From positions 62,001 through 126,000 of the forward strand of contig NZ_PJZI01000010.1 in the NCBI RefSeq assembly GCF_002858805.1: a stretch of 64,000 nucleotides of DNA, read 5' to 3'. Below, one piece after another: positions 54,805 through 64,000 of the stretch; the first letter of the stretch is position 1, and each line of letters begins with the position of its first letter. Below the pieces are notes generated by a model, which saw only the letters and a list, made by a program, of their open reading frames with translations, was not told the DNA's origin and did no database searches. Position numbers and translations under genes: made by a program. The DNA is from Chimaeribacter arupi (GTDB taxonomy: Bacteria; Pseudomonadota; Gammaproteobacteria; Enterobacterales; Enterobacteriaceae).

Positions 54805-54829
54805 ACAGGGAGCATGGGTGGCTCCCTGT
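54805..54829 (+). terminator. Hairpin after the LuxR-type gene
   Basis: Stem ACAGGGAGC / GCTCCCTGT with a 7-base loop, 34 bp after the stop, without a T run. Confidence 0.45.
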
Positions 54830-54831
54830 GA

Positions 54832-57045
<2,214 letters not shown>

Positions 57046-57048
57046 CGT

Positions 57049-58188
57049 TTAGCGGTATGCGCGGGTTTTGACTGCCCGCAGCACCACGAACTTCTGGCTG
57101 GAAGCCAGGGTTTCGCAGTTGCCGAACAAGCGTTTCAGCTTGTGGTAGTAGTCAAGGTGGCGGTTGCCGACGATGCGCAGCTCGCCGCCGTTTTGCAGGC
57201 AGCGCTTGGCATCACAGAACATCTGCCAGGCGGTGACGTCCGTGATGGTGCTCTGCTGGTGGAACGGCGGGTTACACAGCACCGCCTGCAGGCTGTCACG
57301 CTCCACATGCGCCAGCAGGTTATCCACCTGGAAGGTGCAGCGCGCATGATCCTGCGGGCGGTTACGCACCACATTCATCTCACTGGACGCCACCGCCATA
57401 TAGGATTCATCGGTAAACAGCAGTTCTGCGTCCGGGTTCTGCCCCAGGGCGATCAACCCGATAATGCCGTTGCCGCAGCCGAGGTCAGCAATCCGCCCTT
57501 CCATGTTTTCCGGCAGGTGCTGCATAAAGAGGCGTGCGCCGATGTCCAGCCCGCCGCGGGAAAAGACGTTGGCATGGTTGGCAATGCGGTAGTCGGTGCC
57601 GTCCAGCGCCCATTCGCTGATCACCGGCTGGTCATTGACCGGCAGATCGGCCACAGTGGCGAAAATCAGGCGGGCTTTTTTCTTCGCCAGGCTGGTTTTG
57701 GTCGGCCCCAGGATCTTTTCAAACAGTTGCAGGGTAGAGGTGTGGATATCCCGCGCTTTGGCCCCGGCAATGATCACGGTCTCCGGCGTCACCACATGCC
57801 GCAGCGCTTTCAGTTGCTGCTCCAGCAGCGCCAGCGTTTTCGGCACACGCATCACCACCAGCCCCGGCGCATCCGGCAACGGAGCCAGGCTGTCCTGCAC
57901 TTTTACTGATTCCGGGTCCCAGCCGTTCAGCGCCAGGTTGTGGCGTACGGCCAGTTGCGCCATGTAAGAGTCGCTGATGCTGTAAGGCTGATGCGCCGAC
58001 AGCGCACACCCCAGCGCACCAAAGGTGTCGTTGAAAATCAGCAACGGTTTGCCGTCAGCAGCGGTAATGTCCAGGGTTTCCAGCAGATATTCATCTGCGG
58101 CATCCCAGGCTTGCAGCGTGGTGATCTCTTCCTGCTGCGGGTAGCGCTCAAGCTCAAGGCGCAACGTTCCCAGTTCGAATAGGCTCAT
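57049..58188 (-). CDS. rlmG: 23S rRNA m2G1835 methyltransferase RlmG
   Basis: A 379-residue SAM-dependent methyltransferase of the RsmC/RlmG family. The N-terminal inactive methyltransferase-like half precedes the catalytic half with [17 protein letters not shown] (SAM) and [12 protein letters not shown], the NPPF active-site motif. AGGAGGGG precedes the ATG. It ends 3 bp from the convergent fadH stop, as in E. coli. Confidence 0.95.
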   Translation of the reverse strand: MSLFELGTLRLELERYPQQEEITTLQAWDAADEYLLETLDITAADGKPLLIFNDTFGALGCALSAHQPYSISDSYMAQLAVRHNLALNGWDPESVKVQDSLAPLPDAPGLVVMRVPKTLALLEQQLKALRHVVTPETVIIAGAKARDIHTSTLQLFEKILGPTKTSLAKKKARLIFATVADLPVNDQPVISEWALDGTDYRIANHANVFSRGGLDIGARLFMQHLPENMEGRIADLGCGNGIIGLIALGQNPDAELLFTDESYMAVASSEMNVVRNRPQDHARCTFQVDNLLAHVERDSLQAVLCNPPFHQQSTITDVTAWQMFCDAKRCLQNGGELRIVGNRHLDYYHKLKRLFGNCETLASSQKFVVLRAVKTRAYR

Positions 58189-58341
58189 CGCCCCTCCTGA
58201 ATAAAAAATTTGGGCTGTTTATCCCTTAAATTTGCCTGTCAGTAAAATGTTTTTTCGGTTAAAACTGGCTTTATTGCCGTGGCGGCGCGTTTCTGCCTGC
58301 CCTAAGCGCGGCATCCCTTTTCCGGAGAGTGAGCCAAACCG

Positions 58342-58848
58342 ATGCAACCACTGACTTACCTTCAGGGCTATCCTGATCACTTACTGCATCAGGTACGCCA
58401 GTTGATCACTGAGCAGCGTCTGGGCAATGTGTTGTTGCAGCGTTACCCGCAGCCGCACGACCTCACCACGGACAAATCGCTCTACCAGTTTACCACTGAC
58501 CTGAAAAACCAGTTTCTGCGCAACGCCCCGCCGATCAGCAAAGTCGCCTATGACGGCAAAATTCAGGTGATGAAGCACGCACTGGGGCTGCACACTGCGG
58601 TTTCCAGGGTGCAGGGCAACAAGCTCAAAGCCAAGGCGGAGATCCGCGTGGCGACGGTATTTAAAAGTGCGCCGGAGGCGTTTCTGCGGATGATTGTGGT
58701 GCACGAGCTGGCGCACCTGAAAGAGAAAGACCACAACAAGGCCTTTTACAGCCTTTGCTGCCATATGGACCCGGCCTACCATCAACTGGAATTTGATACC
58801 CGGCTCTATCTGACGCACCTGGACCTGTTCGGCAAACTTTATTCCTGA
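58342..58848 (+). CDS. ygjP: M48-like metalloprotease fold protein YgjP
   Basis: A 168-residue protein of the YgjP/WLM-type zinc metallopeptidase family. The zinc-binding motif HELAHL is at about residue 122, followed by a downstream KDHNKAFY segment supplying the third ligand. The biological substrate is unknown. It is divergent from rlmG and followed by ygjR, the E. coli order. Confidence 0.9.
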   Translation: MQPLTYLQGYPDHLLHQVRQLITEQRLGNVLLQRYPQPHDLTTDKSLYQFTTDLKNQFLRNAPPISKVAYDGKIQVMKHALGLHTAVSRVQGNKLKAKAEIRVATVFKSAPEAFLRMIVVHELAHLKEKDHNKAFYSLCCHMDPAYHQLEFDTRLYLTHLDLFGKLYS

Positions 58849-58887
58849 ACCGATGGCGGCCCCGGCTGCCTGCACATGGAGTTACCC

Positions 58888-59877
58888 ATGATTCGCTTTG
58901 CTGTTGTTGGCACTAACTGGATCACCCAGCGCTTTATCGATGCCGCCCATGAAAGCGGCAAGTTGCGCCTCGCCGCGATCTATTCCCGCTCGTTGGATCA
59001 GGCCAAAGCGTTCGGGGAGGATTACCCGGTCGCCCACTATTTTGACGATCTGGACGCGCTGGCAAAAAGCGATCAGGTGGATGCCGTCTACCTCGCCAGC
59101 CCGAACGCCCTGCACTGCGCACAGGCGTTGCTGTTTATGCGCCACGGCAAGCATGTGATCTGTGAAAAGCCGCTCGCCTCCAATGCGCGTGAGGCACAAC
59201 AGATGATCGCCTGCGCACGCGAACATCAGGTGGTGCTGTTTGAAGCGTTCAAAACCGTCTGGCTGCCCAATTTCCTGCACCTGCAAAGCTGCCTGTCACG
59301 GGTCGGCACCCTGCACCGGGTCTATCTCAACTATTGCCAGTTCTCATCACGTTACCCGCGTTATCTGGCCGGGGAGAACCCGAACACCTTTAACCCGGCG
59401 TTTTCCAACGGCTCGATCATGGACATCGGTTACTACTGCCTGGCCAGCAGCGTGGCGCTGTGGGGTGAACCCCAACGCGTTACTGCCAGCGCCGCCCTGC
59501 TGGCCAGCGGTGTGGATGGGCACGGCACGGTGATCCTTCACTATGATCAGTTTGAGGTGGTGATCGCCCACTCCAAAGTGAGTGACTCCGCGCTGCCCAG
59601 CGAAATTCAGGGCGAAGGCGGCACGCTGGAAATTGAGAAACTCGCCGAATGCCAGGCCGTGGCCTTTACGCCGCGCGGCGGCCAGAAGCTGGACCTGACC
59701 CAGCCGCAACATATCAACACCATGCTGTATGAGGCAGAAGCCTTTGCCCGGCTGGTAGAGGCCGGGCAGGTTGAGCATCCGGGGCTGGAGACCTCCCGCA
59801 TCACCGCCCATCTGCTGACTGAGATCCGCCGCCAGACCGGGGTAGTATTCCCGGCCGACAGCGCCCCTGACGCCTGA
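58888..59877 (+). CDS. ygjR: Gfo/Idh/MocA-family oxidoreductase YgjR
   Basis: A 329-residue NAD(P)-dependent oxidoreductase. The N-terminal Rossmann domain (MIRFAVVGTNWITQRFIDAA) has a variant glycine motif, and the EKP motif of the family is present (HVICEKPLASNAREA). The C-terminal alpha/beta domain follows. ATG 58888 with GGAG before it is favoured over 58876. The substrate is unknown. The amidotransferase gene follows after 12 bp, probably in one operon. Confidence 0.88.
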   Translation: MIRFAVVGTNWITQRFIDAAHESGKLRLAAIYSRSLDQAKAFGEDYPVAHYFDDLDALAKSDQVDAVYLASPNALHCAQALLFMRHGKHVICEKPLASNAREAQQMIACAREHQVVLFEAFKTVWLPNFLHLQSCLSRVGTLHRVYLNYCQFSSRYPRYLAGENPNTFNPAFSNGSIMDIGYYCLASSVALWGEPQRVTASAALLASGVDGHGTVILHYDQFEVVIAHSKVSDSALPSEIQGEGGTLEIEKLAECQAVAFTPRGGQKLDLTQPQHINTMLYEAEAFARLVEAGQVEHPGLETSRITAHLLTEIRRQTGVVFPADSAPDA

Positions 59878-59889
59878 CAAGGAGAGAGT

Positions 59890-60618
59890 ATGACGCAGCC
59901 CAAGCCTTTGTTGATCCTGCAAACCGGTGATGCCCCGGAGGTGATCCAACAGCAGCATGAGAATTACCGCCAGATGTTTATCCATCAGGGGGCCATTTCG
60001 CCGCAGGCGCTGGAGGTGGTGCACCTGCCGCAGGGTGAGCGGCCCGGTTCCCCGGCGGCTTACAGCGGGGTGATCATTACCGGCTCGGGCGCGATGGTGA
60101 CTGACCGGCTGGTGTGGAGCGAATGGGCGGCGGGCTGGCTGCGTCAGGCGATAGAAATCGCGCTGCCGGTGTTCGGCGTCTGTTATGGGCACCAGTTGCT
60201 GGCTGATGCGCTGGGCGGCGAGGTGGGTTACCACCCGCAGGGCATTGAGTGCGGCACCAAACGGCTGGAGCGGCTGCCGGGCGCGGAGCATGACCCGCTC
60301 TGTGCCACGCTGCCCGCGCACTTTACCGCCAACCTGATCCACTCGCAGACGGTGCTCGTCCCGCCGCCGGGCGCGCAGGTGCTGGCGCGTTCCGAGCACG
60401 ACCCGCACCAGATCCTGCGGTTTAACGCCACCACCTTCGGCACCCAGTTCCACCCGGAATTTAACGGCGCGGTGATGAAAAGTTACCTGATGCGCCAGGC
60501 AACGCTGATGCCGGAGAGGCAGGCTGAACTGATGGCGCATCCGGCGGAAGATACGCCCGTCAGTCAGGGGTTGTTACAGGCGTTTGTCGCCGGGCTGGGT
60601 CACAGTCAGCAACAGTAA
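59890..60618 (+). CDS. Class I glutamine amidotransferase
   Basis: A 242-residue GATase1 protein. The nucleophile elbow FGVCYGHQLLADALGG (Cys) and the TQFHPEF motif (His, Glu) give a complete catalytic triad; the oxyanion segment is ITGSGAMVTD. It resembles YfeJ-type stand-alone GMP-synthase-like amidotransferases, which lack a synthetase domain. Its acceptor is unknown. AAGGAGAG precedes the ATG. It does not occur at this place in E. coli. Confidence 0.85.
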   Translation: MTQPKPLLILQTGDAPEVIQQQHENYRQMFIHQGAISPQALEVVHLPQGERPGSPAAYSGVIITGSGAMVTDRLVWSEWAAGWLRQAIEIALPVFGVCYGHQLLADALGGEVGYHPQGIECGTKRLERLPGAEHDPLCATLPAHFTANLIHSQTVLVPPPGAQVLARSEHDPHQILRFNATTFGTQFHPEFNGAVMKSYLMRQATLMPERQAELMAHPAEDTPVSQGLLQAFVAGLGHSQQQ

Positions 60619-60690
60619 ACATAAGTTTGACGAATCTTTACCTGATGACATATTGAGCACTGAAACATTTTGTATTATTTTGTCATCAGC

Positions 60691-60886
60691 AAAGGGGAGT
60701 AACTTCTTCGCCGGTTTATCGTCATTACGGTGTCTGTTTCAGGCACCCGGTAGCCGGGGCAACCCGAGAACATTGCGCATTCAGGCATAAGCAATGTTGT
60801 CCGTGTTGTAAGTGAGACCTTGCCGGAAGGCGGGGTTTGCTTACAGCTCAACAGAGCGGCTGACGTCTTCCGATGTCGGCCGTTTT
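60691..60886 (+). ncRNA. yybP-ykoY riboswitch (pH-responsive element) of alx
   Basis: The leader contains the conserved AAAGGGGAGTAAC start of the yybP-ykoY family, GCCGGGGCAACCC in the middle, and the AGTGAGACCTTGCCGGAAG segment, then CGGCTGACGTCTTCCGATGTCGGCCG followed by T6 as an intrinsic terminator. This RNA senses manganese and, in E. coli alx, alkaline pH. It ends about 28 bp before the alx start. Confidence 0.9.
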
Positions 60887-60914
60887 TTGTTTTCAGGATA
60901 CTCAGGAGCACCGT

Positions 60915-61871
60915 ATGAACTCTGTTGGAAACCCGTGGCTATGGGGCAGTTTCGCTGTCATCGTGGCCATTATGCTGGCGGTAGACCTGCTGTTGCAGGG
61001 CAAACGTGGGCAGCAAACCATGTCCATGAAAAGCGCGGCCTGCTGGTCGCTGGTGTGGGTCAGCCTGGCGCTGCTGTTTAACGCCGGTTTCTGGTGGTAC
61101 CTCAACGGCACCCTTGGGCGTGAGGTCGCAGACCAACAGGCGCTGGCGTTCCTGACCGGCTACCTGATTGAGAAAGCGCTGGCGGTGGATAACGTCTTCG
61201 TCTGGCTGATGCTGTTTAGCTACTTTGCGATACCGGCCAGCCTGCAACGGCGGGTGCTGGTGTACGGCGTGCTCGGTGCGATTGTGCTGCGTACGATAAT
61301 GATTTTCGGCGGCAGCTGGCTGGTGACGCAGTTCCACTGGATTTTGTATGTGTTCGGCGCGTTCCTGCTGTTTACCGGCATTAAAATGGCGTTGGCGAAA
61401 GAGGACGACGCAGTGCTGGGTGAGAAGCCGCTGGTGCGCTGGCTGCGTAAGCACCTGCGGATGACCGACGAGCTGGACGGGGAGAAATTCTTCACCTACC
61501 GCAACGGCGTGCGTTTCGCTACCCCGCTGCTGCTGGTGCTGATTCTGGTAGAGCTGAGTGACGTGATCTTCGCGGTGGACAGCATTCCGGCGATCTTCGC
61601 GGTCACCACTGACCCGTTTATCGTGCTGACCTCGAACCTGTTTGCGATCCTCGGCCTGCGCGCCATGTACTTCCTGCTGGCGAACGTGGCGGAGAAGTTC
61701 TCGCTGCTGAAGTATGGCCTGGCGGTGATCCTGGTGTTTATCGGTGCCAAGATGCTGATGATGGATATTTACCATATCCCGGTCGCCGTCTCGCTGGGCG
61801 TGGTGGGCGGCATTCTGGCCGTGACCCTGCTGTTGAACGTCTGGGTGAACAAACGCGCCGCGCGCGTCTGA
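60915..61871 (+). CDS. alx: TerC-family membrane protein Alx
   Basis: A 318-residue inner-membrane protein of the TerC family, implicated in manganese export and induced by alkaline pH in E. coli. Nine or so hydrophobic helices are visible, with the conserved acidic membrane motifs [13 protein letters not shown] and [23 protein letters not shown] lies 6 bases before the ATG at 60915; an ATG at 60873 lies inside the riboswitch terminator. Length is close to E. coli Alx (321). Confidence 0.94.
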   Translation: MNSVGNPWLWGSFAVIVAIMLAVDLLLQGKRGQQTMSMKSAACWSLVWVSLALLFNAGFWWYLNGTLGREVADQQALAFLTGYLIEKALAVDNVFVWLMLFSYFAIPASLQRRVLVYGVLGAIVLRTIMIFGGSWLVTQFHWILYVFGAFLLFTGIKMALAKEDDAVLGEKPLVRWLRKHLRMTDELDGEKFFTYRNGVRFATPLLLVLILVELSDVIFAVDSIPAIFAVTTDPFIVLTSNLFAILGLRAMYFLLANVAEKFSLLKYGLAVILVFIGAKMLMMDIYHIPVAVSLGVVGGILAVTLLLNVWVNKRAARV

Positions 61872-61887
61872 TTGATCACGAAATAAA

Positions 61888-61920
61888 GAAAAACGGGGCA
61901 GAATGTCTGCCCCGTTTTTT
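61888..61920. terminator. Bidirectional terminator between alx and the hexosaminidase
   Basis: Stem ACGGGGCAG / CTGCCCCGT with an AATGT loop, A-run on the left and T7 on the right. Confidence 0.92.
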
Positions 61921-61937
61921 TGTGTATATTTTCTGCG

Positions 61938-64000
61938 TTAACGCCGGGGTTTATTGCCGCCCGGTTTCGCCTCACCACCCTCTTCTTTGCGGGTGATGCC
62001 GTCCAGTAACGCTTCCAGCGGATAGACTACCGCGATCACCACCTCATCCCGCACCACCGAGGCCTTGTCCAGTAACTGCCTGGCGCGTTTCACTTCGTTA
62101 TTGCTCATCATGCTGCCGCGCTGGGCGACGTCCACCAGCCGCAGGCCGAGCACCGCAAGCGCATTCACGTCTGCGGCCACCGGTTGCAGCGGGGAGAGCA
62201 GATAATTGCCCGCCAGCAGCGGCGCAACCTCCGGGCTGTTGGCCTGCCAGCGGGTGAAGCGGCGGCGCAGGGACTCCGCGGCGGCGCTGTCAGTGCGGTC
62301 AGCCAGCAACTGCTGAACCTCAAGGCCCATCTGGCGCACGTCGTCACTTTCCGCCGGCAGGGCATCCGCAAAGCGGTTCAGCGGCTCGAACTGGTGATAG
62401 TTGCCCGCCTGGAATTTCAGGTGCAGGCGCGTGTAGTACTGCGCCGGTTCTACCGCTTCCGCCAGCACCTGCAACGGCGCAATCTGCGTGCTCTGCGCCA
62501 GCCGGGTCAGCAGGCGCGTGGTGTCGGCGTGCTGTTGCAGCCCCACTGACACCACCGACCAGGCATCCACCGCCGCCAGCCGCCGGTACATGTTCTGCTC
62601 GTCCTGCACGTCCCGCGCTGACCAGAGCCGCTCAGCCACCACAAACGCGCGCGGCCAGAGCCTCAGGTCAATCACCTGCGGCGTGATCATCTCCGCCCAG
62701 AGCGCCGCCTCACCGCCGAGGATATTGGCCGCACCGGTGCGATCCGGCACCACCGGCGCCGTCCCGGCCGGCACGGCGGCGAGCTTCTGCCCGCTGACCG
62801 GGTAGCGCACATTGCCGATCAGGAAGTAGCCGTCCAGCGTGCTGTTTTTCAGCGTCAGCACCGGCCGGGTGTCGCCCATCCAGGTGTCGATCTGGAAGGT
62901 CACATTCGCGTCACGCCACACGATGTTGCGCACCGCCCGGCGTGATTTGCCGTTGAAATCGATAAACCCGCGCCAGCCCTGCGGCCCCTCGATCAGGGTC
63001 ACGCTGCCCTCTGCCGGTTTGCCCTTGAGGCGCGGCATGGTGAAGGCCCAGCTTTGCGCTTTCTCATCCTGATGGACGCGATCGTCGATCCAGAGCGGCT
63101 GCGGCAGCACTTCGTTGCGGTAGTGGTAAGCGGCGCTGTGCGGCTGGTCGAGGTAGAAGCCGGTGGAAAGCAGCCCTTTGTAGCCCTCCTGCGCCACCGT
63201 GCCCAGCGCGTCCGGCCCCTGCCAGGATTGGATCACCGCCGTTTTCGGCAGGTCCGGGTGATGGATTTCGTCCCAGCCCACCATGGTGCGCTGCCAGGAG
63301 CCGAGGATCAGCGTCAGCTTCTGGTTGAAATACGCCTGGAGCGCATGGCTGTCGGCCAGGTTATTGCGTTTCATAAACGCCTGGATGGCAGGCGATTCGT
63401 TCCACTGTGCCGGGTCGACTTCATCCCCGCCGATATGCAGGTAGGGATCCGGGAAGATCGCCGCCACCTCGCCAATGATCGTGTCCACAAACTGGTACGT
63501 TTCCTGCCGGCTGGGATCGAGCGTCGGCTTATGCACGCCCCACTCCCGCTGCATCAGGTAGGGGCCGGGCGCACTGACCAGCTCCGGGTAGGCCACGGCA
63601 ATCGCGGAAGCGTGGCCCGGCAGGTCAATCTCCGGCACCACGCGGATGCCGAGCGCCGTGGCATAGGCCACCACCTCTTTCATCTGCTCCACACTGTAGA
63701 ACCGGCCGTCACTCGCCTGCTGTTGCAGTTTCGGGTAGTGGGTGGAGGCGAAGCGCCAGCCCTGGTCGTCGGTCAGGTGCCAGTGGAATACGTTCAGCTT
63801 GGCCGCGGCCATGCCGTCAAGCTGGCGTTTGATGTCACTGACCGGCAGGAAATGGCGCGCAGAATCGAGCAGCACGCCGCGCCACGGGAAACGCGGCGCG
63901 TCTGAGATGCGCACCAGCGGCAACGCGGTGTGGCCGCCGTCATTGTGGATCAGCTGTAACAGCGTCTCCATGCCGCGCAGTGCGCCGAAACGGGTTTCCG
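61938..64000 (-). CDS. GH20 beta-N-acetylhexosaminidase (5' end outside the window)
   Basis: About 687 C-terminal residues; the frame stays open to base 64000 (it reads ETRFGALRG directly before the first visible Met), so the gene continues beyond the window. The GH20 barrel shows DSARHFLPVSDIKRQLDGMA, FHWHLTDDQGWR, and the catalytic Asp-Glu pair in YLHIGGDEVDPAQW. A C-terminal region with about 300 residues beyond the barrel resembles periplasmic/outer-membrane hexosaminidases acting on chitooligosaccharides. A signal peptide cannot be judged because the N-terminus is missing. A basic tail (KEEGGEAKPGGNKPRR) ends the protein. Confidence 0.9.
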   Translation of the reverse strand, partial: ETRFGALRGMETLLQLIHNDGGHTALPLVRISDAPRFPWRGVLLDSARHFLPVSDIKRQLDGMAAAKLNVFHWHLTDDQGWRFASTHYPKLQQQASDGRFYSVEQMKEVVAYATALGIRVVPEIDLPGHASAIAVAYPELVSAPGPYLMQREWGVHKPTLDPSRQETYQFVDTIIGEVAAIFPDPYLHIGGDEVDPAQWNESPAIQAFMKRNNLADSHALQAYFNQKLTLILGSWQRTMVGWDEIHHPDLPKTAVIQSWQGPDALGTVAQEGYKGLLSTGFYLDQPHSAAYHYRNEVLPQPLWIDDRVHQDEKAQSWAFTMPRLKGKPAEGSVTLIEGPQGWRGFIDFNGKSRRAVRNIVWRDANVTFQIDTWMGDTRPVLTLKNSTLDGYFLIGNVRYPVSGQKLAAVPAGTAPVVPDRTGAANILGGEAALWAEMITPQVIDLRLWPRAFVVAERLWSARDVQDEQNMYRRLAAVDAWSVVSVGLQQHADTTRLLTRLAQSTQIAPLQVLAEAVEPAQYYTRLHLKFQAGNYHQFEPLNRFADALPAESDDVRQMGLEVQQLLADRTDSAAAESLRRRFTRWQANSPEVAPLLAGNYLLSPLQPVAADVNALAVLGLRLVDVAQRGSMMSNNEVKRARQLLDKASVVRDEVVIAVVYPLEALLDGITRKEEGGEAKPGGNKPRR

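Overview
The window is about 64 kb of a GC-rich (roughly 60 %) Enterobacterales chromosome. The backbone follows the E. coli order ygiC-ygiD-zupT-ribB-ubiK-hldE-glnE-ygiF-ygiM-cca-bacA-folB-plsY-tsaD-rpsU-dnaG-rpoD-mug-ileX, then fadH-rlmG-ygjP-ygjR-alx. Genus cannot be fixed from the sequence alone. GC content and a GH20 hexosaminidase would suit a Serratia-like or related genus.

Layout. 1-483: 3' part of ygiC. 604-7572: a sugar locus inserted between ygiC and ygiD, with two tandem cupin-type glucose-6-phosphate isomerases, a mannose-family PTS (EIIA, B, C, D), a long class I mannose-6-phosphate isomerase with an extra N-terminal domain, and a divergent LacI regulator with repeated GATTAAC/GGTTAAT operator-like sites. 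7576-21413: housekeeping genes, including ribB behind an FMN riboswitch. 21762-27972: a catabolic cluster for 4-oxalomesaconate, the intermediate of gallate and protocatechuate 4,5-cleavage: MFS transporter, LysR regulator with two HTH domains, galB-, galC- and galD-like enzymes and a dehydrogenase. The matching ring-cleavage dioxygenase is absent. An almost identical 19-bp motif lies upstream of both galT and galB. 28434-30077: mqo. 30221-36358: tsaD and the rpsU-dnaG-rpoD operon, then mug.

36499-46350 is an accessory region at the ileX tRNA gene. A 63-bp tRNA 3'-end repeat brackets a 3.3-kb element holding a 5'-truncated P2-type integrase, a membrane-anchored coiled-coil protein and a protein with a HEPN-type Rx4H motif. 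Beyond the second repeat lies a P2-like prophage remnant in which a deletion joins the tail of an ogr-like gene to a 5'-truncated portal gene Q. AT-rich cargo follows: an SGNH hydrolase and several unknown genes.

46356-54770: a TetR/SDR pair, periplasmic beta-glucosidase bglX, and a probable diffusible-signal-factor (DSF) module: an RpfR/PdeR-type FI-PAS-GGDEF-EAL protein, a convergent RpfF-type crotonase, and a divergent RcsB-like LuxR protein whose receiver lacks the phospho-acceptor. The rpfR leader carries five imperfect 19-20-bp repeats. 55024-61871: fadH, rlmG, ygjP, ygjR, a class I glutamine amidotransferase and alx with its yybP-ykoY (manganese/pH) riboswitch. The window ends inside a GH20 beta-N-acetylhexosaminidase gene.
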